DNA of 64,000 bases, taken from assembly GCA_025094145.1 (NCBI GenBank), contig JALLLS010000039.1, positions 186,001 through 250,000 of the forward strand, given 5' to 3'. The notes under the pieces were generated by a model that did not search any database, had not been told where the DNA came from, and saw nothing but the letters and a program-made list of their open reading frames with translations. Position numbers and translations under genes: made by a program. This document shows positions 1-16,180 of the stretch, piece after piece. Origin of the DNA: Spinellus fusiger. Its lineage: Eukaryota > Mucoromycota > Mucoromycetes > Mucorales > Phycomycetaceae. Positions within the stretch are counted from its first letter, which is position 1, and each line of letters starts with the position of its first letter.

Positions 1-848
1 CTTTTCTATTGTAGATAAGCAAAGAAAAGCTTGATACATTGTATTTACTTTAATTAATTGGATCTCTTTATCATTCTTCTTAACTTTTTTCTTAACATGT
101 ATTAGAATAGATGTATTGGCACTTGTATCGGGAAAACTTTAACTGTCTGCTCATAGTAGAAATTATTCTGATGATTATGAACCTAGTAACAGTTACAGAA
201 CAAGCTTTGATACTGGTATATTCATTAGCTATGGTAAGAATATTGATGAGTGTGTGAGTAGTGATATAAAGAGAGAATTGCTGATCGATGGTATAATAAG
301 AAGCATTAGCAGTTCCAAATACATATTTTTAATTAAAAAAGTTATATTTTGAAATACAATAATTTCTTATCCTTCAGCATAGCTTACATTATTTTAAGTA
401 TTCATAAGTCATTCACCATCTACAGAAAGTGAAGAATATATGAGCTACAGATAATATTAAACAGTACAATGTCAGTTAATGAGATGCTATGAAGGCCACA
501 TGGTGATGTAAAGAACAATCATTTGATTATTATTAATAATAATAGTAATAAATAGGACCACCGACATTTAGTAAACCATTCAGCCTATCTAAAAAAACCA
601 TGTGCATCTTAGATGGCTCAAAAAGATTCAAAGTTTATTCTTTTATATGTTTCTTTACCTGTCAAAAAAAGATGATTTTCTATCGACCATCTTTTAGTAC
701 TGTTAGATTATTCTATTATAATAACTTTAAAATAGCTCTAAAAGTATTATTTTTCCCTTTTATCATACAGATCTATTCCAACTTACGAGTTCACCGAGTT
801 TATTAAAAAGAATAAAAATATAAAAGAAACAGCTACTACGTTAGCTAC
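1..848. other. Gene-free AT-rich stretch
   Basis: No open frame here has recognisable protein character or splice context. The only frame of note, starting at 600, encodes a low-complexity aromatic-rich string typical of chance AT-rich translation. Confidence 0.6.
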
Positions 849-849
849 A

Positions 850-1035
850 ATAAATAGGCATAAACACCAAACAGATAACAACTGTTGGTTTATATGCTAG
901 ACAAAGGCAAACAAAATAAAGGTGGTAGAGAGTATGAAGAGCTATAGACAGTGTGGTTGACAGGTTTTTAGATTTGAGCAAAACAAAACAAAACGAAATC
1001 TCAGAGTAATTCAGACCGCAACACAACCATAGACT
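850..1035 (-). repeat. Degraded fragment of the Fanzor-carrying element family
   Basis: The stretch around 875-945 closely matches 39510-39580 inside the intact element at 38643-41200. A shared landmark is the string CAACTGTTGGTTTATATGC. The fragment has the same orientation as that element, so the Fanzor frame would run on the minus strand. Similarity fades outside roughly 850-1035 and no terminal repeat is visible. It is an old partial copy. Its minus-strand frame of about 60 codons is part of the relic and not a separate gene. Confidence 0.6.
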
Positions 1036-1297
1036 TAGTTATATTATAATACTTCGAGCTCTATTTATTGTGTACAATTTTTAATAAGAAAGGATAGATC
1101 AAGCCAGAGAATGAAAGCCCAAAATAACAGAATATTTAATCAACTCTTCCTCCAACTGGAATGATAGGTTTTAGCACAAATCCATACAGAAAAGTATTTT
1201 ATGTGCACAGAAAAATAAAGTAAAATGTAGAGTAACAGCCATGCAGTATGATAAATTAATAAATAAGACACACTTGCACACACCTCCAAGGCAAAGT

Positions 1298-3170
1298 CTA
1301 CCACAGTAACTGCATAGGTACTGTTTTGTGAACACTATTTTCTTTAAGATGTTGCTTAGAGTATCTAAGCCCTGGACTGATGTTCTCATCGATGATAGAG
1401 AGAAAATCGTCTTCAGGACTCTCTGTATGGAGCTCGTTAAAGATTGATAGTACGTATTGAAGTGAGTTAAACCAGTCATCCGCATCTTCGGCTGTATCAG
1501 AGAGTATGTACATTCTGTATTCAAAAGAGTCTGGATCACTTAAAATCCGACTCTCTTCGCTTGGGCTCAAACAACCTTCTGAAAATTGTAATGCCAAACA
1601 GTGTGATTCATTCATTATTTGGTGCTTGTCATCTTCGTCCAAGACGGGGTAAAAGACTTCCATAAGATTGTCAAGGGGAATAACATAGCGTGGTGGACGG
1701 TTCTGATATTATTGATAGAGGTGAAGCCATGTTAGTCCAAGTTGCGCGTATAATTCCTATGCTAAATTACCTCTCTGTATTCAAAATCTCGCATCTCAAG
1801 CTGTGTACCACGCAGAACAGCCCAAAATCGCTCTCTTTTCTATATTTTGATCAAAAAGTGCCTATGTAAGAAGAACTTCTATTTTATAATGCCATCATAA
1901 CTTACAGGAGCCATGGATCCCTGAACATAGACTGTCACATAGTCAGATATCAGCACTGTTTTCTCCAATACTACTTGTGCACGCTGACTCAAGTACATGC
2001 CGAACACAGCTAATACTTGGTATGCGCTATATTTATCTGAGTTTGACTTATTATGTATTTCAAAGCGCTGGAGATGCTTTTCTGATGGAATAAGAGTCAC
2101 ATTCAGGGACTCTTCACCAACACAGGTGTCTTGCTCTTTGTGCTTAATTCCAAACAGTTTACTTGAAGTAGATTGGGCATATAGAGAGATAGTGACTGTA
2201 GTGGGCTCAGCTATATCACTATAACAATGAAATTTCAATGAATCCCTTATATAAAAACCCGAAGAAACCCCATAAATCAGAGAAAGACTACTTACAATAA
2301 GAATGTCTCATCAAAATTAGCCTCTGTGCTATTTTTTCCTCGCTTCTCGCTTTTAACGTATCTGCTCATACAAAATTCATCGTTTATTTGAACACTGCAT
2401 CGATATTTGCAAGCTGTACAAGATTTGGATTATAGATACATCATGTTAGTCATTATGTAAAAAAAATTTTTTTTTTGAACGTACGTTTGGAAGAGTCCGT
2501 GTTCGTTACTTGAAGAACTAATTTTGAAATATAAATTAGTTGGCTAGTACATAGTATTTTGCTTACTTCTCATATAAAATGTTCCCTTTGGTTCGTTTGA
2601 TCTTTTCATAGGTCCTTTCATAGTTCTATCGAGTATGTTTGCTAAGTACAGAATGTCGATCTATCTAAATACGGGCATATCCTACATTGCTTGACTGGAG
2701 GTGTATGGCTTACAGAGGACAGTGTATTGGCCATAATTGGATGAATTATTCTTTAAGTTCTGACCAAGAAATCCCGAAGTATGCTCTTCTCTGATCCAAT
2801 TTAGTTTCTCTTTTGGCAATTGATCCATGGTGTAGTATGGGCCATTGTAATGCACAATTGGCTCCAATGTTGATTCAGCTTTGTCAAGTATGTCACTCTT
2901 TTTAATGACATTACTCAAGACAACTCTTTCTGTAGGTATAGGCGTCTTTTGATCTGGCATAATACGTCTGCTAGAGGTTAATTTAACCGTGGCCTTTGCA
3001 TTGGATATCTGCATGAGTGACTGGCTCATAAATTTATAAAAGTTATTTGTGGAAACTGATGCCTTAATTGCTGATACATTTGAGAATGTTCTGAATAAGT
3101 GTGAGCGTGTTAACCGTTTAGGAGGTGGGCTTGGCAGCATTGGATTTTTGACAATGGGGTAACCACTCAT
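1298..3170 (-). CDS. Anillin-homology/C2-like plus PH domain protein
   Basis: I model six exons on the minus strand: 3170-2714, 2641-2567, 2413-2296, 2218-1906, 1839-1771 and 1702-1298. Phases join cleanly to give about 478 residues. The first ~150 residues are basic and look disordered. Residues ~165-320 form a beta-rich module with the phrases NFDETFLFDI and VTISLYAQ, resembling the anillin-homology/C2 fold. Residues ~320-430 look like a PH domain, opening with KRERFWAVLRGTQLEMRDF and closing with the usual tryptophan helix, DADDWFNSLQYVL. This order (AHD then PH) is that of the anillin, Bud4 and rhotekin group, which links septins, Rho GTPases and membrane at division sites. That role is inferred from domain order only. 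The last exon could hide one more small intron. Confidence 0.7.
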
Positions 3171-4442
3171 GTTTTTAGTAAATAAATATATAAGAACAGA
3201 AAGTGAGATGAAAGAGATGATACTCTATCAGTCGTCCCATATATGCTTTTCAGAAAAAAAATGCATGAAAATACTGCAAACTTATATTATAATCGCCCCG
3301 TGCTTACGTTGTTTAAAGTATGTTCATATTTTGGAAACCTGCTTCATCTATACTGAAAAGCCAGTCTAGTGGCATATGAAATTCGACTAATTAGGCTAAT
3401 TTTTCAATTGACATTTCTATATAGTTTCTTTATATCTATGTAATACTCAGGGCAATATATAAATATAAAAGTGAGTACTGAATGAATGAGTGAGTTGGTG
3501 AATCATTAAGTGAGTGTTCGGTTATCTCCTGAATGCCTCAGGAATGATGTGCTCACTACATTTTGATGGTACATACTATTGAAACAACCCTATTTGGAAG
3601 TCGCCATTGTTGCTTTCCTTTGTTCTAATTGAACTATAGATCTATCATAGTATTTTAGTAAACTAATATCTACAACAAGAATTAGTAACAAATAATCAGC
3701 TAGAAGTATGATCAGCTAGCAATGTTTTAAAATCCCGGAGAAGTCATATAATGAAAGTATATTTCTCAGAAAAAAAAACTTTCTAACTATTCAGTCCACG
3801 TACATTTATATGTAGATGTATGTGTTAAATCCACACTATCAACAGAATAAAAGATTCAAGACTAATGAGTAAAATGGTTTTAAGAGAATACTTTAGCATT
3901 CATGCATCACTCTCTATTACGTGTCTACTTACTTTTCATACTTATCATTCCAACTGTCGATGACCCATAAATACTCTACAAAGAGACTTGAAGTTTTATA
4001 AATACTGTTGGTTGTTTATTTCAATATACAAATATATATCATTTTTATTGATGATAAACTGATGAAATAGTGTTTATACAAACAATATTTATAATCAAAG
4101 AGTAAAAAATACTAAATAGAAGCTGGAATATTTCCTTACAACTACTTCACTCACTTTATTAACAATAGACTGATTATATGTGCACCAAGGCCCTACTAAC
4201 TTATGCATAAATGATTAAAATCTATATCTATGAAGTAGATGAAGTGATATTAGTTTAAATCTAGAGAATTTATCTGAAATAACTGTGAAATATGATAACA
4301 AACAGAGATATAAACAAACCCTTTCTGGATCACACTATAGTTCTAAGCAATTAAAGAAATACTGTAAATATCTATCTACCACGACCATATTGTATTCCTG
4401 TAGATGAAAAGTCAGACTCAAGTCGTGCAGAGCCATTATATC
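3171..4442. other. Intergenic AT-rich stretch
   Basis: This is the upstream flank of the AHD-PH gene, which is transcribed away from it. No coding exon, tRNA or clear repeat was recognised. It contains only short A/T runs and chance frames. Confidence 0.5.
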
Positions 4443-5420
4443 TACACACCCAAATATGTTCTGGCCTTTAAGCGATGATATACCTTTCCTTTTACGTCAT
4501 AATAAAAGTTCCCTTTTATGTATCTGTGTTTTAAAACAAAAAGTTTGTGGATATCTATATTATTTTCTTTTGTAGAATACCTCACTATCAAATTGTATTA
4601 CTAATATGTCGTCTTTGGGTTTTTAGTCCAAATGTATAAGGAACAGTAGAACTTTTAGTTAAACCCTGTTGTTTATTTAATGGAATCAATACTTCTTTTG
4701 TAATTTTCTAATGGTATAGATTCAGTGGTATTCTATCGAAATACTATGAACTATTGATATCCCTTAATATTCAATAGAGTCTTCTTGTTTTGGCAATAAA
4801 TGAGTTCTAATTCTCAAGATAGTGATATTTCCAAATATGGTAAGCAGTCTTCACGACAAATTGGTGTTGATGAATAGAATTGTTTATTATAATATCATAG
4901 CTAATATTATACTATTACTATAGCTACTGCTGTTCTAGGAGTATTTCTTATAGAAATAGAATATATACCATAAAATCTTTATGCTTAGGAATACACCCTA
5001 GACACTATTGATAGTATAGAAGGAAGAAGACCACCTGAGACTGACTTAAAGAGTCTTAACTTATCTAATAACAGATGAGTGTATTAGTAATAATTCAATC
5101 AAGAGAGATAATATGCTTACCTTGTATTCAATACTTTTTTTTTAGAATAATAGTCCATATATTATCTATTAGAAGAAGAGTTAGTACTATGTCTTGTGAA
5201 TTATAATGAGATCAAGTCCAGATGAAGACATTGCTTACCTTTTTATCACTAGAATAGCCTTTGGTGGTGTTCATCACTTCTTTTTATTGTTTCTCTTTGC
5301 TAATAATAGTACATTACCTTGCTAATTTATGCTCATCTCAATGAGTGCTTAAGTATCAAGTTGTATAGACAGTGTAAGAAATAATAAGATAATAACAAGA
5401 ACAAAGAATAAAAAATATTC
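4443..5420 (+). mobile_element. Relic of the Fanzor-carrying TIR element (5' half)
   Basis: It begins with TA followed by CACACCCAAATATG, like the start of the element at 56829 and the 5' end at 47835. Downstream blocks match those elements in order: the AATACCTCACTATCAAATTG block near 4578, the CTACTGCTGTTCTAGG block near 4925, and the AGATGAAGACATTGCTTACC block near 5221. About 250 bases of unrelated sequence interrupt it near 4610-4870, and another insertion lies near 5085-5190. Reading frames are broken. The 3' Fanzor half is absent. Confidence 0.7.
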
Positions 5421-5459
5421 CTATTCTTATTCTGGTGAGGTATACAACCCCATGCAAAA

Positions 5460-5715
5460 ATGAGATGGCAAATCAGTTTTTTATTTTTATTTTACAAATT
5501 ATTCAAAGAATGACTTCAAGTAATGAAAATTATCCAACTCTTAGCCAAGAACAACTATTCCGAATCCTGTGTTATTCCATCAATATTTTATTATGAATAT
5601 CTTAGACTGATGGATATACCTTTATTTCTCAAAATAAAAATAAAAAGTAATTGCTGTCCACTCACTTATTGTATGGGACTGTATATGTGCATAGAAAACC
5701 CGTGGAATTCACAGT
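5460..5715 (+). repeat. Interspersed repeat shared with 43075-43155 and 44700-44880
   Basis: The left part (about 5475-5545) resembles 43080-43155, and the right part (about 5548-5700) resembles 44710-44870. Shared landmarks are GTGTTATTCCAT and TTATTGTATGGGACT. The copy here is continuous, whereas the other is split. A frame of about 100 codons crosses it (5523-5825), but nothing in it is recognisable. Family identity is unknown. Confidence 0.55.
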
Positions 5716-6683
5716 TTCCATTGATAGAGATACAAGCTTTATGCCTTGGCATAACTTCTTGGTTTTCAAATCACGGATTGAATCAATGGCATGTGGAAAC
5801 CAGTTATAAAGCAGAAAAAGTATAAAACGAAAAAAGGTCAACCCATCTTTTATCTTTTCTTCATGGAACGTGCTCTGAAGATGATAGCAGTGAAGAACTC
5901 AATCACTTGTATTGAATAGAAGCCGATGTATCTATCAGGACATACATCTTCAACAGTCAATTGTGAAAGGTTTGCAAGATACCTCGAGGAGAGAGCCAGA
6001 GTTACCCCAGTGTTGCATAACTAATTATTCAAATCAAGGTACTTCTACTGTGGAAAACCAGAATGCCAATAGCTTAATCCCATTTCGTAGAATGAGGCCT
6101 TTGAGTCTTATTAATCAACAACAATCAAACAAACATCTAGCTAGTATTAGACAATCCATCAATCCATCAATCCATCAAAAAAAAAAGAATCCGGTGTAGT
6201 TATCGCTACACTAAACCAAGATACACGTAAATCTTTTTTGAACCATACTACATTTCTATACTATAATTTCCTCCAAAGATACAGTTCAAAGTATTTTTTT
6301 ATTTTGGGTGTAGGTGCTATTCACACATGAGATATATTGGCCACCCTATGAGAACTTTTGAGAAAAAATAAGAATAAACATAGAAACACTTCAAATACAA
6401 AAGTGAAAATAATAATACAAAGAGGGAGGAAACAGAAGGACAGAGAAACACAAAACCTCAAATGAGGGGAAAATGCTGAAAAGTGAGAAATGATGGTAAA
6501 ATGATAGTTAAGAATAGACATCCAAAAGGCCATAAAGTCAGCAAGGAAACCAGGACACCAAAAAAGATAACTGTCATCCTGTGGCGATTTGAAATCCAAC
6601 GAGGGATACTTAGAGTAACTCGGACAATCCTGAGGATACAAATACAGCAACTACACTAACAGCTTCTGGCTTTGCTAAACGGG
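5716..6683. other. Unassigned stretch and probable LINE 3' untranslated region
   Basis: The part nearest 6683 lies directly downstream, on the minus strand, of the LINE fragment and reads as a pyrimidine-rich tail. It is probably that element's 3' untranslated region. A T-run at 6294-6301 on the plus strand could be the remnant of its A tail. The rest (5716-6290) has a frame starting near 5912 that I could not assign. Confidence 0.35.
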
Positions 6684-7745
6684 TTAAGAATGGGTGGTAG
6701 AGGAGAGATCGGATGAGAAGTGAGGATACAGCGTCTGTTGCTGCAGGAGTCTTTGCACTCTATGGCGGTGTTGGCGTTCCCGCTCAACACACCCATCAGC
6801 AGCCTCAATGAGCAAGCTACCAGCTGATGGCTCTACCTTAAAGTCTCGAGTAGACGTGGCTCGATCAATGGCTTGCAGCAGTATTAACAAACTGGGCCAA
6901 AGATCTCGCCATTTAACAAAAGACTTAACCATGCGTGGCAGAAGATTTAGACAATAGTTAATTGGATAAACGTCTTGTGGTGGTGCAAGAACTAAGAAGA
7001 ACAAGAACATAGAGCGTTCATGGTCAACGAATGTGCAAGTGAGAAAGTGGTCCCGATTGGCAGATGGGTGGCCACATTGGCAAGGAACTGAAGGTGTTGG
7101 TGGTAACCAAGCAGTCCTCCATTTTAGTAGACGATGTCTTTCTTTGCGCGTGCACGGTAGTAGAAGAATTGGATCCCAAACAGGTCTACATAGTCCACGG
7201 GCTACCGTCACCAGCGGATTCTTGCCACGTACTAGACTAGTAATTTCACTTTGAAGACGTTCAAGATAAGCTACTTTTAATGGATATTTAGGAGGGTTGT
7301 GAGCCCGTCCTATTCTTTGAGCATTTTGCCAGAGTACATTGCCACGTAGCTTAATCCATCTGGCTTTACTCTGGGGTGCTTCAAGCTGCGGGACAAGGCA
7401 CCAGAGGAGGGTGTCTTCAGGAAGGGTAGCTGCGCGCTCAACAAATTTGGCTTGCAGATAAAGGAAACAAGAGCATATGTTAGGGAGGGCGGCTAATTGG
7501 GCAACCTGGATCGTTCCAAACCTATCAGTGGCAGATCTAGCGAGACAAAGTCTCAGACAAGCAGACTGACAGACTTGTAGCGGGTGGATGCTTAGTCTAT
7601 TGACATTACAAATAGCCAACCCATACTCAAGAATAGGCCGAACAAAAACAGTATAAGCTCTTAGGGCTGCTGTAATCCTAAAGCCATACATGTTTACACC
7701 CATTTCTCTCAGCTTTTTCCAAAGATATACCAATACTTTATGAAA
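6684..7745 (-). mobile_element. 5'-truncated non-LTR retrotransposon (LINE) ORF2 C-terminus
   Basis: One uninterrupted minus-strand frame of about 350 codons starts abruptly near 7733-7745 with no upstream reverse transcriptase core. It opens with the thumb-region phrase FVRPILEYGLA, typical of LINE reverse transcriptases. Later it carries a C-x-C...H...C cluster (CQCGHPSANRDHFLTC) like the zinc knuckle at the end of many fungal LINE ORF2 proteins. The GC content is visibly higher than in the flanks. Loss of the 5' part is the normal outcome of incomplete target-primed reverse transcription. No target-site duplication was found by eye. The catalytic YxDD region is missing, so it is inactive. 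Confidence 0.75.
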
Positions 7746-7840
7746 ATACCTTTTTCAAACACATCAGCTAACCATAAGAAGAGTGTTATTGTATTGTCCA
7801 TGTATTTACTTTTATATCCCAAAAATCTTTAGGTGTGTAT
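7745..7840 (+). repeat. Short relic of the Fanzor-element family next to the LINE
   Basis: The segment resembles 48940-49022 of the intact element. Shared strings are TTTTCAAACACAT and TTTATATCCCAAAAAT. It ends in AGGTGTGTA, which looks like a family terminus. The LINE fragment abuts it, so the retrotransposon may have landed in an older element copy. Confidence 0.5.
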
Positions 7841-8520
7841 TGAGAATAGTTACAGAACCAATGACCTCCCTTTCAAAGATCATAAATATCCTAACGACTA
7901 TACCCATGTTAGCCATATAAAAGATAATTTACTAGTGTAAGTTTATAATATTAAAAGATTGAGATATATCAAATATATTCTTAACTAGCTATGCTGTTAT
8001 TTATGAGAAAGATATGAATCAAACTGAAGTCGGATTTTTGATTCATAAAACATTGTACTCTTAGTCTATTTTGTTGCTGATACAACAGATGAAGACATTT
8101 CTTTCTGTGGTGTTTTTTAAACAAATAGCCTATTTAATTCCACCCTAAATTCTTCCACCTGATATATACTAGAATATTTTCAATTCAAAAATAAACATAC
8201 TTTCAATTCAAAAATATAACTCATGAGCTTTATTCCAAAATCTCGGGAAAATCAGACACTAATCCCAGTATTGAAAGCTTATCTTTGTAGAAAGGGTAGT
8301 CTGTTCATAAAGTGAGTAGTCAATACTTTTCATAAAAATGAAAAAGAGATCGACAACCCTGATCAACATTTATTTGACTGTGGTTTACACTATTTTCTCT
8401 TGTTAAATATGCAACCAAATCTCAGAGACATTTGGTAACTTACATCACGACACATTATACTAGTGTCCAAAAATAAACCTCACACTGACATTTACAACAT
8501 AATATAAAGATGTTATTAGA
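7841..8520. other. AT-rich stretch, nothing recognised
   Basis: No convincing frame, exon or repeat was seen. It precedes a Tc1/mariner relic. Confidence 0.45.
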
Positions 8521-9475
8521 AAGAACCCATTTGCCTCATACAATCAACTGAAATTGGGAATATTGAAGTTTGAGGTGGATGTATGTAGAGACACCCTTAT
8601 CAGCTACTGCAATCAGGTGGAGCATGTATCCTTTTCTGTATACCACAAGCTAGCCTTAACTGAAAAACACACAAAGAGAAACAGCTTTGTTGGGCTAAGG
8701 AACATGCCAGTTGTCCAAGTGATCAGTGGAGAGGTATCATTTAGTCTGATGAGTCAACATATATTATGAAAGAGAATAATAGAGATGCCTATGTCATTAA
8801 AATAGTTAGAGAACGTTATAGTTATAATACTATTGCTCCAACAATGTAGTTTGGTGGCGATGGTGTGATGTTTTAGAGCTGCCATTAGGCTGATGGATCT
8901 GGCCCATGAGTCGTTGTTGATAGCACTGTAAACCAAGACGAATATATCATTGTTTTAGTTGGTGAATTCCATCCTTGTTTGATAGAATTGCATCAGAAAG
9001 AGAACAGCGAGTTTCTGTTACAATAAAAGAGTGCTAGCTGTCATACTGGGGCCTATGTTAGATGGTGAAAAGAGACACATCAGATTAGGGTTCTTTGATT
9101 ACTAGCTTACACAAATCCCTGACTTGAACTCAATTGAACATGTCTAATACGCCTTGGAAATATGAATCGAAGAAAGAAGGGTATCTATTATCAATGTAGA
9201 AAGTTATTATTAAACTTGCACAACGATGGGTTCAGAGTATGACAGACAGATGCCAGGCTGTCATTGATGCCAAAGAAGGCCATACAAATTATTAACTGTA
9301 TTATTATTATTTCATTTTCTATAATTAAAGATATTAAGCTTTGTTGAGCTCAAGTTTGAAGCTTCTATATCAAATGTAAAATGTTTTATTTGATGTTGAG
9401 CATGTCCTATCTATTTCGTCCTGATATTTATATTCAAAAGTATTCAATTCAATTGAGTGTGGCTTTATTCACACT
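8521..9475 (+). mobile_element. Degraded Tc1/mariner transposase copy
   Basis: Sequence from about 8525 to 9475 follows the transposase at 43411-44480 with many substitutions and indels. Matching landmarks are CCATTTGCCTCATA near 8528, the GATGAGTCAA region near 8749, the CATACTGGGGCCTATG block near 9043, and the TATTTCGTCCTGA end block near 9411. The reading frame is broken throughout. The right end retains a terminal-repeat-like CAAAAGTATTCAATTCAATTG. The amino-terminal third of the transposase is missing. It is non-functional. Confidence 0.8.
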
Positions 9476-9937
9476 TTCTTGAACAAGTAGGTTTATCCTA
9501 ATTATATACATAATAACTTTTCTTTAGTAAACCATCCTAGAAATAGATATACAAGCTGTTGTATGTATGGATATTTGCGCAAGTCATTACAGCTGTCCAA
9601 AGCTAGTAATCAAAGAACCCTAATCTGATGTGTCTCTTTTCACCATCTAACATAGGCCCCAGTATGACAGCTAGCACTCTTTTATTGTAACAGAAACTCG
9701 CTGTTCTCTTTCTGATGCAATTCTATCAAACAAGGATGGAACTCACCAACTAAAACAATGATATATTCGTCTTGGTTTACAGTGCTATCAACAACGACTC
9801 ATGGGCCAGATCCATCAGCCTAATGGCAGCTCTAAAACATCACACCATCGCCACCAAACTACATTGTTGGAGCAATAGTATTATAACTATAACGTTCTCT
9901 AACTATTTTAATGACATAGGCATCTCTATTATTCCCT
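8771..9937. repeat. Fold-back: ~338-bp inverted repeat around a ~490-bp loop
   Basis: Bases 8771-9108 reappear as reverse complement at 9600-9937. Every matched pair of positions checked sums to 18708, so the arms are collinear without net indels. Both arms are the central part of the decayed Tc1 transposase, and they look nearly identical to each other although both are diverged from the copy at 43411. The loop (9109-9599) holds the 3' part of that relic and unique sequence. Confidence 0.85.
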
Positions 9938-10334
9938 TTTATCACCATGCTTCCCAACAAACATTAAATAATAAACTCAATGAGTGTGGCTGCACATTAT
10001 CCATCAACTAAATCCATCAACTAAATCAAATAGCCGGGTTTACCCTTCTTAAAAAGTGATTTTTCAGTAATTATATTATTATTAAATTAAGTTCTATTCA
10101 TTAGGATACTATCTTCTATTAGACAGCACCCACCCACTGTAAAGTTTAGATACAATAGAAGCTACTTTTCTATAGTGTTGAAGAACCTACAGTCTCTTAT
10201 CTCTTCCAATCATATTCGTAGTATCCGGAGGGGAAAGAGTCACACACCTCTACCGTTTTAGGAAAAAGAGAGCCCTGATTTTTCTAACCAGCTGGGTAAA
10301 GACTTATGCTTGTGCGGTTTGGCAGAAAGAAGCG
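9938..10334. other. Upstream region of the mannosidase gene
   Basis: About 400 bases without a frame of interest. Near 9966-9998 is a short piece resembling the Tc1 terminal region (CTCAATGAGTGTGGCT). The 10200-10334 part should contain the mannosidase promoter, but no distinctive element was recognised. Confidence 0.4.
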
Positions 10335-12365
<2,031 letters not shown>

Positions 12366-13327
12366 ATTACATAAGACTATTGATTTATTAAAAAAAAACA
12401 ATAATTACGGGGTTTATTGTATCCTTAGTGGGAACAAGTGATCTTGTAGTAGTTTACTCTATACAAAAAAAAAGACAATTGTAGATTGCATTGTATACGA
12501 AATAAAAAAAGAATCTTTGGACAGTCTGCCAGTATACACCACCAATAGCATGGATGATGTTGGTGTTATTCACCTTGGAAGTCCAAACTCTATCCATATT
12601 CACTCATAATAGCTCTGTTTCTATGGTGATTTTTTAGGGTTATATATCTCAATCCTTTCTTTTATACTTTTCTAATGACTGATATCTACTAATAAAAGCT
12701 ATGGAAAACCCCCTCTTGCTAAATAACATCTCTTAGATACACGCCTTGCTAACTAACTCATCTTCTACCACGTAGTCCCTCTTAGGCAGTTTGTGTTTCT
12801 ATTGACTGGGACGATCGATAGTTCTATTTATGAAGAGTGATTATGCGATAACACTTACTCAATATACATTAGATGTATTTAGACACTCCTATATGCTTTT
12901 ACGTATTGTCCTTATTACAATTACCTTATTTTAGGTTAGAATACTGTATCCATGCATTGATGACTGTGGTGTATTTAGCAGTACAGGTAGGAGATAGAAA
13001 TAAAATAAAAAAGGAAGGTGTGTGTGTTGAGTTTGAATTATATATGTTATATCAAAGCCACTTCCATAAATGACTATTTTCTGACTCCGTTATCGGGCTG
13101 TTCTTGATCTATATGCTTGAGATTTCCTGCCCGCCTTTCTTCATTTGTTATAAACAGTGCACTTGATAAATTCAAGCCTTTATTTATTCCTTTCTATATC
13201 TCGTCTTCTCCTTTTTCTTTTCTTCCTTTTCCCTCTTTATTTGTATTTCTGCGTGCATTTGTGCGTGAATTTATGTGTGTGTGTGTATCTGTCTGTCCGT
13301 CTGTCTGTGCGTACAAAATAGTATTCC
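12366..13327. other. Intergenic, likely promoter of the downstream kinase
   Basis: No coding exon was recognised. Just before the kinase start the plus strand is strongly pyrimidine-rich (about 13190-13320, with TCTGTCTGTCCGTCTGTCTG), as is common upstream of fungal start codons. Confidence 0.4.
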
Positions 13328-15148
<1,821 letters not shown>

Positions 15149-16180
15149 ATTGCACATATAGAAGGAAACATCTATTGCTACTATTACTATTACTATTACT
15201 ATTGTTACTGGTATTAATGTTATTAACGGATTCAAACAGTAAATCAAAGATTGTATAGCTTTTAAAAGTGATGGCTCTTTTCTGGATAGGTAATATCTTT
15301 CTCTATTCCTGAATAGTACATCTGCATTCTTTAAAAGGCACCCTTCATCCGATTTCACCATTGAAAATTGTTATCAAGAATATAATAAACAACAATAAGA
15401 GCATAATAATACTATTGAACAGACAATTATCTTTTCCGTGGTATCTCTAATAATTAAGGGTAGATTCTCTACTAAAAGCCACGCTACTAGAACTTAATAG
15501 GATTGCCTATTAAAGATGTGACCATTCTAGACCTTCAAGACAAACACAGCTAGTTAGATATTAATATATTGATTTTTCTTCTGGATATCCGAGGTATAGT
15601 CTAACGCATCTTATCAAATATATATATATAGAAAGGTGAAGAATGGTATACACCACTTTCAAGCTCCTCCATATACTATTTAAGAATACACAAACATAAC
15701 CAAAACAAACATCCAAACATCTAAATCACTTTGAAAATGCTTTATATGAAGTTGAGAATCTATATTCCAAGGTATTACAGTCTTTCTGAACTCAATAGAA
15801 TAAAAAACATACGCCAGTCAAAGAACAGCCAGGACCTATGCCAATACACCAGTATGCATTTAAGATGTCATTAATATCGGATGAACAAAAAAGTGCTAAA
15901 CTAGAACAGAAAAGAAAACTATTAATTAGAGATATCTTAAATGGATTTCACCTTGATACACGTCCTTATAATAAAACTATTCAATAACAAGCCTTATTCT
16001 CTTGGAACAATACACTATATTAGGGAGATATAAGGATTTATATTGTCATTGTGATATTTACGTATAAAAATAATCTTTTATACATAAACTCCAAGCACAA
16101 TAGATACTTATTTCACTATAATAAGAGAATGAATCTGTAAAGAGCCTGATTTAATTCTGTCTTTTTCTTTTTTTCTACAG

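Noticed and set aside
841..1026. Hydrophobic 61-codon minus-strand frame as a small membrane protein
   Set aside because: It lies inside a relic of the Fanzor-element family and has no promoter, splice or homologue support.
1171..1539. 122-codon minus-strand frame overlapping the PH-domain exon
   Set aside because: It is a shadow frame of the last exon of the AHD-PH gene and lacks domain character.
6321..6650. 109-codon minus-strand frame as a membrane protein
   Set aside because: It lies directly downstream of the LINE frame and is pyrimidine-rich; it is most likely the LINE 3' untranslated region.
8754..8936. 60-codon frame on the minus strand, repeated at 9772-10011 on the plus strand
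   Set aside because: Both are antisense readings of the Tc1 transposase fragment in the two arms of the fold-back, not a duplicated gene.
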